A DNA stretch of 64,000 nt from JAAFHI01 sp039793685. GTDB taxonomy: Bacteria > Acidobacteriota > Blastocatellia > Chloracidobacteriales > Chloracidobacteriaceae. Positions 26,027-33,908 of this stretch are shown piece by piece (position 1 is the first letter of the stretch; each line of letters starts with the position of its first letter). A model generated the notes under the pieces. The model worked only from the letters and a program-made list of their open reading frames with translations. It was not told where the DNA came from and ran no database searches. The position numbers and the translations under genes are program-made. The stretch spans positions 1-64,000 of the forward strand of contig JBDRAL010000089.1 of the NCBI GenBank assembly GCA_039793685.1, written 5' to 3'.

Positions 26027-27262
26027 ATGAAGTTTTTTCGCCGGTTGCTGGGAAAACCGTCACAGGACGACTTCGCGGAGATGATGATCGCGTCGCTGCG
26101 CGCGCGCGGCGTCATCGACAGCGTTTCGTACGTCGCGGAGGATTTCCGGCTCGATCTGACCGTCCGGGGCAAGTCTTCGCGGCTCTGGCTCGGAAACGCC
26201 TTTCAGGAATACCTGTCGCTGCCGCGCAAGGAACGCGACGGGGTGTTCGAGCGGTTTTCCCGGACGGTGGACAACATCAATTTCGAAATTCCGAGCCGTT
26301 TCGAGGACGCGAAGGGCAGCCTGCTGCCGCGCGTCCGGGACCGGGCATTCTACGGGCTGATGAAGCTGCGGAGTCAGGCCAACGACGCCGACACGCCGTT
26401 CGCGCCGCCGACCCTTCCGCTGGCGGACCACCTCGCGGTCGGACTGACTTACGACCTGCCGGACAGCATTCTGGAAATCACCGACGGCGGAAAACTCGCC
26501 GAATGGGGCGTCACGTTTGAAGACGCGCTCGAAGCGGCGCGCGACAACCTGTGGACGATCAGCCGTGGGAAATTCGAGGAATTGGCGCCGGGCTTGTACG
26601 TCTCGCCGTGGCGCGACAACCACGACGCCTCGCGGCTCTTTCTGCACGACCTGCTCTGGCATCTCGACGTGGGCGGCGATCACGTCGCGGCGGTCCCGAA
26701 CCGCGACACGCTCATCGTCACCGGCTCGGAAAACATTGACGGACTTGGACTTCTGGCCCAGATCTGCGCGGCGGTAAAAGACGCCGGACGCCCGGTGAGT
26801 TCCATCCCGGTCATTTTGAACGTGGACGAACGCCGCTGGCGCACCTTTCGCCCGCCGGACGACCATCCCCACGCGCAGCTTTTCAAAAACCTCCGCATCC
26901 GCGAGGAACTCGACCTTTACGGCGAGCAGAAACCGCTGCTGGAAGCGATTCACGAACAGACCGGACGGGATCTGTTCGTGGCGTCCTACTCGGCGTTGAG
27001 CCGGAAGAATTCGGACGATCTGTTTACGAGCTACTGCGTCTGGACGGAGGGCGTCGCGTCGCTGCTGCCGAAGGCCGACACGATTGCGTTTGTCCGGGCC
27101 GACCGCGACATTCCGGGCCGTTTCCGATGGGAAACCGCGATGGAAGTTCTCGGCCACCGGCTGCGCTCCATCGACCTCGCGCCACCGCGCTTTCTGACCG
27201 ACGGCTTCCCGACCGACGCGGAATTCGCCGCGATGGAACCCGGACGAGTCGCGGAAGGATGA
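26027..27262 (+). CDS. DUF1444-like protein
   Basis: 411 aa, begins 20 bp after the HslV-like gene, so probably co-transcribed. The pattern LADHLAVGLTYDLPDSILEI, WGVTFEDALEAARDNL, ASRLFLHDLLWHLDVGGDHV and VPNRDTLIVTGSEN resembles DUF1444 (YtpQ-type) proteins, which have no known activity. No signal peptide or membrane segment. The last gene of the plus-strand accessory run that starts at 21354; a family A repeat follows its stop by 5 bp. Confidence 0.7.
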   Translation: MKFFRRLLGKPSQDDFAEMMIASLRARGVIDSVSYVAEDFRLDLTVRGKSSRLWLGNAFQEYLSLPRKERDGVFERFSRTVDNINFEIPSRFEDAKGSLLPRVRDRAFYGLMKLRSQANDADTPFAPPTLPLADHLAVGLTYDLPDSILEITDGGKLAEWGVTFEDALEAARDNLWTISRGKFEELAPGLYVSPWRDNHDASRLFLHDLLWHLDVGGDHVAAVPNRDTLIVTGSENIDGLGLLAQICAAVKDAGRPVSSIPVILNVDERRWRTFRPPDDHPHAQLFKNLRIREELDLYGEQKPLLEAIHEQTGRDLFVASYSALSRKNSDDLFTSYCVWTEGVASLLPKADTIAFVRADRDIPGRFRWETAMEVLGHRLRSIDLAPPRFLTDGFPTDAEFAAMEPGRVAEG

Positions 27263-27267
27263 AAAAC

Positions 27268-27450
27268 AGTCTGGAGTCGTGAGTCGTGAGTCTGGAGTCA
27301 AATCCGGACTTCGGACTGAAAGACAAGGCAAGGAGACAAGGAGCGTTCCACCGGGCCGTCGCCACGCCAAGCCTTTTCTCCTTGTCTCCCGGTCTCCCAG
27401 TCTCCTTGTCTTGTTCTTGACTCCAGACTCCAGACTCGCGACTCCAGACT
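27268..27450. repeat. Family A composite inverted repeat
   Basis: Left arm 27268-27300, right arm about 27417-27450. Inside: ccggacttcggactgaaag, gacaagg units, a unique centre near gcgttcc, then ctccttgtctcc units. Same internal order as at 8635 and 51501. Confidence 0.8.
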
Positions 27451-27529
27451 TTTTTATAGAAACTTTTTCCGTTTCGAGCGTGAAATTCCGGCAAACCCAC
27501 AAATTCGGAAGGTTCACGAGGTCCGGCCA

Positions 27530-29203
27530 ATGGCGAAACGGAATTCCCGGCTCGAACGCATCACGGTGGCGTCGCCCTGTACGGTGCCGTGGAATGAAAT
27601 GGCCCGCCGCTCCGACGGCGCGCGGCATTGCGCCCACTGCGATACAAACGTCCACGATCTGTCGCGGATGACGCCGCGTCAGATCGAATTTCTGATTGAC
27701 CGGACCGGCGGACAGTTCTGCGGACGGGTCACGCGCCGCCCGGATGGTTCGCTCGTCACGCTTCCCGAATTTCAACGCATCGTCGAACCGACCTCCGGCC
27801 CCCGGCTCGTTAGCCTGAATCGGGCCGCGCCGGTCGCGGGCGTCGCCCTGAGCCTGATGCTCGGCCTCGGCGGCGCGGCCTTCGCCCAGCAACCGGAGGT
27901 GGCCGCCGACAAAACCTGCCAGATTGCCACGACACCGCTGAAAGGACCGCTTCCGACCGACGGCGACGCTGCGCTGTCGGGTACGGTGACGGACGAATCC
28001 GGCGCGGTCATCGCCGGCGCAACCGTCGAACTCCGCCACCCGGCGACCGATTTCGGCACGGCAATCAAAACCGATGGCGAAGGCCATTTTGAGTTCAACG
28101 GGTTACGGACGGGCGAATACGTCCTGAACGTCGGCGCTCAAAACTTCAAAACACGCGCCATGGAGATCAAGGTCAATCCCGGAGAAAAAACTTCCATCAC
28201 CGTCGCCCTGAACGTTTCCGCGCAAGACAGCATCTCCGGAATCATCTCCATCCCCGAACCGACGCTCGCGGAGCTGATTTCGCAAAGCGACCTCATCGCT
28301 GTCGCCACCGTCAATCCGGCGATTGAACCGACACTTACCGACGAGGACAAGGAACGACTTAAAGATCAAAAAGCTCAAATGGCCGTTCTGGAAGCGGGCT
28401 GGATTCTCGCCGGACCGCCACCGAAGGCGCCAATCCGGATTCAGGATGAAATCGAGCAGGAACCAGCGGGTACGGATGCCCTCTACCTGCTGTTTCTCAA
28501 GGCGAAAAAGGATGCGCCCGACGAGTACGAACAGGTCGCCTACAGCCGCCGTCGTCTGAACCGCGACGAGGCGTCCGCCTTTGAAAAGCGCATCGCGGAG
28601 TTTTACGCCCTGTCGGCGACCGAACGATTGAACCCAGCTGCCCGGCTGGAATGGATTCTCCGCTGCCTCACCGATCCGACTACCCGCGAGGAAGGCGCCA
28701 AATTGCTTCTGGAAAGCCTTCCAGCCCCCCCGGAAGCCGACACGGAAACGGACACGGATGAACCGGAGACCAAGCCTGAATACTGGCTTGATCTGCTCGA
28801 CGCGGCGCAACGTCGAAAGGTCGCCGACCTGCTTTTCAACGTGAAGAAACTCGGCAATCGCGAAAACCGGCTGATTGCAGTCGTCCAGAAGCTCGGCGAC
28901 GAGCGGCTGCCGCGCTTTCTCCTCGATCGGCTGAAATACGACGGATTCGAGAAACCGAGGATCGCCGTTTCCATCGCCGACCAACTCGGAGAAATTCTGG
29001 ATGACGAGACCATCAAGGAAGAGATGTGGAAACTCAGCGAGGCCGGAGAGGCTCTGGAGCAGGCCACGGAAGACGCGGCGAACAATAACGACGACCCGCC
29101 GATGAAACCCGAAGCGGCCGCCGCGAACTGGAAACGGGCGATCAGCACGTTTCTGAAAGTCGCGGGTCCGGCGGTCAGGCGATACCGGGCGAAAAAACCA
29201 TAA
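27530..29203 (+). CDS. Cys-rich N-terminal domain, TM segment and carboxypeptidase-regulatory-like domain protein
   Basis: 557 aa. Residues about 16-80 form a Cys domain: SPCTVPWNEM, RHCAHCDTNVHDLSRMT, QFCGRV. The same domain begins the four ankyrin proteins at 53942-59424. A hydrophobic segment (AGVALSLMLGLGGAAFAQ, about 105-122) looks like an internal signal anchor. After it come a carboxypeptidase-regulatory-like beta domain (ALSGTVTDESGAVIAGATVE) and a long charged helical part. Predicted topology: Cys domain in the cytoplasm, the rest outside. Function unknown. Related domains occur in Bacteroidetes proteins (CxxxW...RFCxxC...DFTxMS), as far as I can recall. Confidence 0.75.
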   Translation: MAKRNSRLERITVASPCTVPWNEMARRSDGARHCAHCDTNVHDLSRMTPRQIEFLIDRTGGQFCGRVTRRPDGSLVTLPEFQRIVEPTSGPRLVSLNRAAPVAGVALSLMLGLGGAAFAQQPEVAADKTCQIATTPLKGPLPTDGDAALSGTVTDESGAVIAGATVELRHPATDFGTAIKTDGEGHFEFNGLRTGEYVLNVGAQNFKTRAMEIKVNPGEKTSITVALNVSAQDSISGIISIPEPTLAELISQSDLIAVATVNPAIEPTLTDEDKERLKDQKAQMAVLEAGWILAGPPPKAPIRIQDEIEQEPAGTDALYLLFLKAKKDAPDEYEQVAYSRRRLNRDEASAFEKRIAEFYALSATERLNPAARLEWILRCLTDPTTREEGAKLLLESLPAPPEADTETDTDEPETKPEYWLDLLDAAQRRKVADLLFNVKKLGNRENRLIAVVQKLGDERLPRFLLDRLKYDGFEKPRIAVSIADQLGEILDDETIKEEMWKLSEAGEALEQATEDAANNNDDPPMKPEAAAANWKRAISTFLKVAGPAVRRYRAKKP

Positions 29204-29206
29204 AAA

Positions 29207-29377
29207 AGTCTGGAGTCTGGAGTCGAGAGTCTGGAGTCCGGAACAAGACAAGGAGACTTGGAGACCGGGAGACAAGGAAAAAAAGACTTGATTGAATGAC
29301 TTCCCGCCGGAACGTTCCCTGTCTTTCAGTCCGAAGTCCGGTTTTGACTCCAGACTCACGACTCCGGACTCCAGACT
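29207..29377. repeat. Family A composite inverted repeat (reverse orientation)
   Basis: Left arm 29207-29239, right arm 29345-29377. The internal tag (ctttcagtccgaagtccgg) is on the right side here, so the element is inverted relative to 8635 and 27268. It lies between convergent genes. Confidence 0.8.
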
Positions 29378-29382
29378 TTTCT

Positions 29383-30624
29383 TTACAGTTTTCCGTAGCG
29401 GCGCAAATCGGGAAACAGCCAGGCGACGGTGCCGACGACGATGAGCGTCCCGATGCCGCCGCCGACCACGGCGATTTTCGCGCCGAGATATTCCGCCGCG
29501 ACGCCGGACTCGAAGCCGCCGAGTTCATTTGAAGTCCCGATGAAAATGCCGTTCACCGCCGACACCCGTCCGCGCATGTCGTCGGGCGTGAGCGTCTGCA
29601 CGAGCGTCGAACGGATGACCATGCTGATGCTGTCGAGCGCGCCGAGCAGGCCGAGCATCACCAGCGAGAGCGGAAACCACGTCGAAAAACCGAACCCGAT
29701 GGTCGCCAGTCCGAAGCCGATGACCGCCCAGAGCAGGGTTTTTCCGGCCTTTTGAATTGGCGGGAGCTGCGTGAGGGCGAGCGTCATCAGAAACGCGCCG
29801 ATGGCCGGGGCGGCCTCCATCCAGCCGAGGCCGCGCGCGCCGACCTTCAGAATATCCTTGGCGTAGACCGGCATCAGCGCCGTCGCGCCGCCGAGCAGCA
29901 CGGCGAACATGTCGAGCGAAATCGAGGCGAGGATGATTTTCGTCCGCCAGACGAAACCGACGCCCGCCAGTACCTGACTCAACGAAAAGCCCTTCGATGA
30001 CGGCACGAACCGCTTGAGCGTCACTGTCGCCAGCACCGCGAGGTAAAACAGCGTGGCGACGACGTTGACCACAAACACCGGCGTCGCGCTGTGAAACGCC
30101 GCGATGATGAAGCCGCCGAGGGCCGGTCCGAGCATCGCCGAAAGCTGAAAGGCGTTGCTGCTCCATTTGACGGCGTTCGGAAATTGTTCTTCCGAAACGA
30201 GTTGAGGCAGAAGCGCCTGCCGCGCGGGCATTTGCAGACCGCGCGCGATGCCGGTCAGGACGAGGCAGGCGTAAACCAGCATCACCGGCCCGTGACTTGC
30301 CGAAACGAACGCCAGCCCGAATGAAGCGAGCAGGCTCACGGCGACCGCGATCATCACGATGCGCTTCCGGTCGTAGCGGTCGGCAATCGACCCGGCGGGC
30401 AGCGTCAGCAGCAGCATCGGCAGAAACTGGGCCAAGCCGACCCCGCCGAGCGTGATCGCCTTGCCGGTCCGTTCGTAGAGTTCCCAGCCGACCGCAACCG
30501 TCTGCATCTGCTGGCCGATGGTGGAGACGAGGTTGCCCGTCAGGAAACGCCGGTAGGCCGGCACGCGCAACGCGGCGTACGGGTCATGGCGAAATTCGGC
30601 GGCGGATGACATTGAATCAGGCAT
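29383..30624 (-). CDS. MFS exporter (EntS/MFS_3-like)
   Basis: 413 aa from ATG 30624; the frame continues 14 codons upstream without support. About twelve hydrophobic segments. GNLVSTIGQQMQTVAVGWELY, PAGSIADRYDRKRIVM and RGLQMPARQALLPQLV fit the MFS_3 group, which includes the enterobactin exporter EntS. Probable proton-driven efflux across the inner membrane, substrate unknown. Divergent from queE, separated by 219 bp. Confidence 0.85.
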   Translation of the reverse strand: MPDSMSSAAEFRHDPYAALRVPAYRRFLTGNLVSTIGQQMQTVAVGWELYERTGKAITLGGVGLAQFLPMLLLTLPAGSIADRYDRKRIVMIAVAVSLLASFGLAFVSASHGPVMLVYACLVLTGIARGLQMPARQALLPQLVSEEQFPNAVKWSSNAFQLSAMLGPALGGFIIAAFHSATPVFVVNVVATLFYLAVLATVTLKRFVPSSKGFSLSQVLAGVGFVWRTKIILASISLDMFAVLLGGATALMPVYAKDILKVGARGLGWMEAAPAIGAFLMTLALTQLPPIQKAGKTLLWAVIGFGLATIGFGFSTWFPLSLVMLGLLGALDSISMVIRSTLVQTLTPDDMRGRVSAVNGIFIGTSNELGGFESGVAAEYLGAKIAVVGGGIGTLIVVGTVAWLFPDLRRYGKL

Positions 30625-30843
30625 GGTTTTTTGAAAAACCGACCTTATCCCATCACCACCGCCCACTGACCATCCAACCTTCCGAAAAAAACTGAAGAAT
30701 ACGAACGAAAACGTACCTTTCTCGGAAGCGGACTGGCTTACATTCCCACGTTACCGATTTGTGGAACATGCTTTCCGAGCAAACGATTCGGTCCGTTGCG
30801 CCTCCACGCGGGTGCCGAGCAGCCACGGAGAAAGCGTCCCCCT

Positions 30844-31476
30844 ATGCGAATCACGGAAATTTTCTTCAGTATCCAGGGAGAGTCGAGCTACGCCGGTCTG
30901 CCGTGCATTTTTGTCCGAGCAACCGGATGCGACCTCCGATGCACCTGGTGCGATTCGGAATACACTTTTACCGGCGGCACGCACATGGCGGTGGATGAAA
31001 TCGTCGAGAAGGTTCTCGGCTACCCCTGCCGCCTCGTCGAACTCACCGGCGGCGAACCCCTGCTTCAAAAGGACGTCCACGAACTCGCCGCCCGTCTGCT
31101 CGAAGCCGGAATGACGGTTCTTATCGAAACCGGCGGCCACCGCGACGTGTCGGGCCTCGACCCGCGGGTCATCAAGATTCTCGACGTGAAGTGTCCGGGC
31201 AGCGGGATGGCCGAAAAGAACCTCTGGTCGAACCTCGACCACGTCACCAGACGCGACGAAGTGAAGTTCGTCCTGGCCGACGTGCAGGATTACTACTGGG
31301 CGCGGGAGATCATCCGCATCTATCGCCTCGAAAAGCGGACCAACATCCTGCTTTCGACCGTTTTCGGCATCGACCGCCAGCCCATCGTCGAGCGCCTGCT
31401 CGCCGACGGCCTCGACGCCCGCTTCCAGATTCAACTGCACAAACTCGTCTGGGACCCGCAGGCGCGGGGAGTCTAA
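30844..31476 (+). CDS. queE: 7-carboxy-7-deazaguanine synthase
   Basis: 210 aa from ATG 30844. Radical SAM enzyme that contracts 6-carboxytetrahydropterin to 7-carboxy-7-deazaguanine in queuosine (preQ0) synthesis. The N-terminus ITEIFFSIQGESSYAGLPC, followed by the cluster motif CDLRCTWC (Cys 29, 33, 36; CX3CX2C), is diagnostic; VELTGGEPLLQ is the radical SAM GGE motif and DVKCPGSG a family signature. No other que gene is adjacent and I see no preQ1 riboswitch in the 219-bp upstream gap. Confidence 0.92.
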   Translation: MRITEIFFSIQGESSYAGLPCIFVRATGCDLRCTWCDSEYTFTGGTHMAVDEIVEKVLGYPCRLVELTGGEPLLQKDVHELAARLLEAGMTVLIETGGHRDVSGLDPRVIKILDVKCPGSGMAEKNLWSNLDHVTRRDEVKFVLADVQDYYWAREIIRIYRLEKRTNILLSTVFGIDRQPIVERLLADGLDARFQIQLHKLVWDPQARGV

Positions 31477-31479
31477 ATC

Positions 31480-31606
31480 AATTATGAGTTATGAATTATG
31501 AATTATGAATTATGAATGTTCGGAAAGAATGCTTCCCGACCGGCTATCGAAATGACGACCAATTCATCATTCATAATTCATAACTCATAATTCATAATTC
31601 ATAACT
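31480..31606. repeat. Family D inverted repeat (aattatg heptads)
   Basis: Left arm 31480-31518 (attatgagttatgaattatg and on), right arm 31569-31606 the reverse complement (ttcataattcataact units), around a 50-bp centre. It lies between the queE stop and the selenoprotein stop (31613), that is, between convergent genes. Nothing else is in the gap. Confidence 0.85.
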
Positions 31607-31612
31607 CCCGAC

Positions 31613-32146
31613 TCACTCCCCTTCCTCCAGAAGCGTTTCGATGGTCGAGGAGAACTTCGCCTCCAGTCCGGAGCCGAAGCCGGACTGATCGAGCCGGATT
31701 TTCCCCTTCCGGTCGACGATGAACGTCCGGGGAATGCCGCTCACGCCGTAGGCCGACGAGGCTTCCCGCCCCGAGTAGATGGGAAATTCGGCGCCGTTCT
31801 GGCGCGCGACGCCGAGCGCGGCGGATTTGGAATCGTCGAGATTGAGCGAGAGGACGACCAGTCCTTTCTCGCGGTACTTCTTTTCAAGGGCGACGATGTG
31901 CGGAAACTCCGCACGACACGGCCCTCACCAGCTCGCCCAGAAATTCATCAGCACGACCTTGCCACGCAGATCGGCGAGGCTGGCGGGCGGGGCGTCGCCG
32001 TAGGACGCGGCGGAAAAATCGGCTCCCGGCTTGTTCACCCGGCTCCCCGACTGGCAGAACCAGAACCCGGCGAGAATCAGAAACAATCCGGCGGCGGCGA
32101 TGACGAGGCGGCGATTGGTTTCCTGACGGGTACGCTCATCGAGCAT
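31613..32146 (-). CDS. TlpA-like thioredoxin, probable selenoprotein (in-frame TGA as Sec74)
   Basis: 177 residues if TGA at 31925-31927 is read as selenocysteine. ATG 32146 has AAGGAG 8 bases upstream. An N-terminal membrane anchor (LVIAAAGLFLILAGFWF) is followed by a TlpA/ResA fold facing the periplasm. The redox motif reads NFWASW-U-GPCRAEFPHIVAL; Sec replaces the first Cys of CGPC. The frame stays open to TGA 31613-31615 with normal TlpA features (FPIYSG, YGVSGIPRTFIVDRKGKI). A hairpin at 31898-31914, starting 11 nt after the TGA, fits a bacterial SECIS. The neighbour at 32403 is a normal Cys version (WASWCPPC). The alternative is a nonsense mutation. Probable role: thiol-disulfide exchange in the envelope. 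Confidence 0.75.
31898..31914 (-). promoter_or_regulatory. Candidate bacterial SECIS element
   Basis: On the minus strand a perfect 7-bp stem gtgcgga/tccgcac with loop GTT. The apical loop starts 18 nt after the in-frame TGA, inside the spacing range known for bacterial SECIS elements, and holds G and U as expected. It is read as coding sequence at the same time. Confidence 0.6.
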
Positions 32147-32287
32147 CAGTGAAACTCCTTTGATTCGACGATTGCTTGTTCTCGCAACCTACCGGATACG
32201 CCACCATCCGTCGAGTCTCGAAGCTCCCGGCGAATGACGTCGACTCCTGAAACTTTGAAGACTCATTCATCGTACGCGCGCGATCCT

Positions 32288-32293
32288 ATTATA
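32288..32293 (-). promoter_or_regulatory. Possible -10 box upstream of the selenoprotein gene
   Basis: TATAAT on the minus strand in an unusually AT-rich stretch of the 256-bp gap before the gene at 32146. No convincing -35 is seen 16-18 bases upstream. Confidence 0.35.
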
Positions 32294-32332
32294 TATGTCG
32301 CGTGCCGGAGCGATTTCCGCAACCAAATGAAA

Positions 32333-32371
32333 ACGACGGGCGATCCGGTGAAAGCACACGTCGCCCGTCGT
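32333..32371 (-). terminator. Intrinsic terminator after the tlpA-like gene
   Basis: acgacgggcga and tcgcccgtcgt form a perfect 11-bp stem (32333-32343, 32361-32371). On the minus strand it is followed by gttttcattt. It separates the ispA-hydrolase-tlpA transcript from the selenoprotein gene. Confidence 0.65.
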
Positions 32372-32402
32372 TCCCGATTTCCGGCGATGACCGCCGTTTT
32401 GT

Positions 32403-32963
32403 CTATTTCGCCGGCGCTTCCTTGAGCAGTTCGTCGATGATGGATTTGAACTGGGCCTCGCCCTTGTGCTGGTCGAAGTCGGTCGCCCGGTAGCGCGCCT
32501 TGCCGGTCTTGTCGATGAAGAACGTGACCGGGATGGCGCTCACCTCGTACGGCCCGGCCAGCGTCGCCCCCTGATAAATCGGGAACCCCGCCTTTTCGGT
32601 CGAGGCGAACGCCTTGCCGCGTTCCGGCGCTTCCGCGAAGTGCATCGAAAGCAGGACAAAATCCTTGTCCTTGTATTCCTTGTGAATTGCGACGAGGTGC
32701 GGGAATTCCGCCCGGCACGGCGGACACCAGCTTGCCCAGAAATTGATGACGACGACCCTGCCGCGCAGGTCGGAAAGTTTGACCTTCGAACCGTCGGTGA
32801 TGCTCGGGGCCTCGAAATCCGGGGCCATGGCGTCGAGCTTGATGATGCCGCCGCGCGCGTCCGTCGTCGCGCCGGTGGCGGCGGGGCCGTTCGCCCGCGT
32901 CGTCCAGTGGCCGAAACACAAAACCGCGCCGAGCGCGAGCGCAATACCGAGTCCCTTTTTCAC
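32403..32963 (-). CDS. TlpA/ResA-like thiol-disulfide oxidoreductase
   Basis: 186 aa from GTG 32963, which overlaps the upstream stop by 4 bases (GTGA) and has AGGAGA 6-7 bases upstream; an ATG at 32984 is less consistent. N-terminal hydrophobic export or anchor segment (GLGIALALGAVLCFG), then a TlpA domain: VVINFWASWCPPCRAEFPHL with redox CPPC, and VSAIPVTFFIDKTGKARY with the cis-Pro. Probably reduces periplasmic disulfides, for example in cytochrome c maturation. Third gene of a transcript with ispA and a lipoprotein hydrolase. Confidence 0.9.
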   Translation of the reverse strand: MKKGLGIALALGAVLCFGHWTTRANGPAATGATTDARGGIIKLDAMAPDFEAPSITDGSKVKLSDLRGRVVVINFWASWCPPCRAEFPHLVAIHKEYKDKDFVLLSMHFAEAPERGKAFASTEKAGFPIYQGATLAGPYEVSAIPVTFFIDKTGKARYRATDFDQHKGEAQFKSIIDELLKEAPAK

Positions 32964-33877
32964 TTCAGTTCTCCTCTGAGCCATTGAATACCCGCCGGAA
33001 TGCCCTGCTGAATCATTGAATCGTAATGATCGCCGGTTTGAACCCTTACGAACGTCACCTTGGGGTTGGTTTCCTTGAGTTTCGCCTCGTATTCCATCAC
33101 CGAGGCCAGCGGAATGACCGAATCGTCGGCGGCATGGAATAAAAAGACAGGACAGCGGAGGGCCTTTGTATTCCCTTCCGGCGAAAAATTCGCGAGAAAC
33201 TTCCGGTAACCGGGGATTTCGTCCTCGACCTGGTTCACGAATTCATCTCCCAAATAGGTGACCAACTGGCAGCGGGGCGCGTAGGCGATACAGCCCCGGA
33301 TGCGCGGCTCGTTCGCGGCGACGAAAAGCGATTCGGTCGCCGCCGAACTGTGGCCGGCGGTGAACAGCCGCGCACCGTCCACAGCGGGGATTTTCGCGAG
33401 CGTAAAGTAGAGTGCAGCGCGGAAGTTACGCAATCCGGCGTTGGATTCGCGAAACTGGCGGATGGCCGTCAGGGCCTGATCGTCGGTCGGATTTTTGGGA
33501 AGCGGACCTTCGAGTTCGTACGCCACGACCGCGAATCCGGCCTTGACGTAGGGCAGGTGTTCCGGGCGGTCCCCCTCGCCGAGGCTCATGCCGTGATACA
33601 TCCGCGACCCGGCCGGAGCGATGAAAATGCACGGCAGCTTGGTCTTCGGAAGCGGATCGGGCAGATACACCCAGACCGTTTTCGCGTTCGCCACGGGAAG
33701 CGTAACTTCGTGCAGGCGGATTCCGGGCGCGACGAGCATCCCCGCGCCCAGCTCCGGCCAGTTTCTCGCGGCCGGTTCCGCCGGACGGGGGGCTGGAGCG
33801 GAGGGCGGAGACGCTGGTTTTCCGCATCCGAACGCCAGCATCGCGCCGATGAGGACGATGAAGGTCAACAACTTCAT
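32960..33877 (-). CDS. Lipoprotein alpha/beta hydrolase
   Basis: 305 aa. Lipobox-like signal (LIGAMLAFGC) predicts a lipid-anchored protein. The hydrolase fold has nucleophile elbow GHSSAA, an acid candidate in FHAADDSVIPLAS and catalytic His in TGDHYDSM; VVAYELEGP marks an early strand. Resembles dienelactone-hydrolase or prolyl-oligopeptidase-like esterases; substrate unknown. It lies 31 bp after ispA and overlaps the tlpA-like gene by 4 bases, so these are co-transcribed. Confidence 0.82.
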   Translation of the reverse strand: MKLLTFIVLIGAMLAFGCGKPASPPSAPAPRPAEPAARNWPELGAGMLVAPGIRLHEVTLPVANAKTVWVYLPDPLPKTKLPCIFIAPAGSRMYHGMSLGEGDRPEHLPYVKAGFAVVAYELEGPLPKNPTDDQALTAIRQFRESNAGLRNFRAALYFTLAKIPAVDGARLFTAGHSSAATESLFVAANEPRIRGCIAYAPRCQLVTYLGDEFVNQVEDEIPGYRKFLANFSPEGNTKALRCPVFLFHAADDSVIPLASVMEYEAKLKETNPKVTFVRVQTGDHYDSMIQQGIPAGIQWLRGELK

Positions 33878-33908
33878 AGGGATGCGAACATTTTCGAAAA
33901 ACCGTGGG

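Noticed and set aside
26060..28087. Long minus-strand frame of 675 codons opposite the DUF1444-like gene and its neighbour
   Set aside because: Spans two well-supported plus-strand genes and the intergenic repeat, with Arg-rich low-complexity sequence. It is the usual antisense shadow in GC-rich DNA.
30625..30843. preQ1 riboswitch before queE
   Set aside because: I looked for the short pseudoknot pattern with an A-rich tail in the divergent gap and did not find it.
31925..32146. Reading the 73-codon frame as a complete small protein or as a pseudogene
   Set aside because: The domain continues in frame past the TGA to a proper stop with no other lesion, and the TGA sits exactly at the redox Cys, so selenocysteine explains it better. 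The pseudogene option is kept as the alternative.
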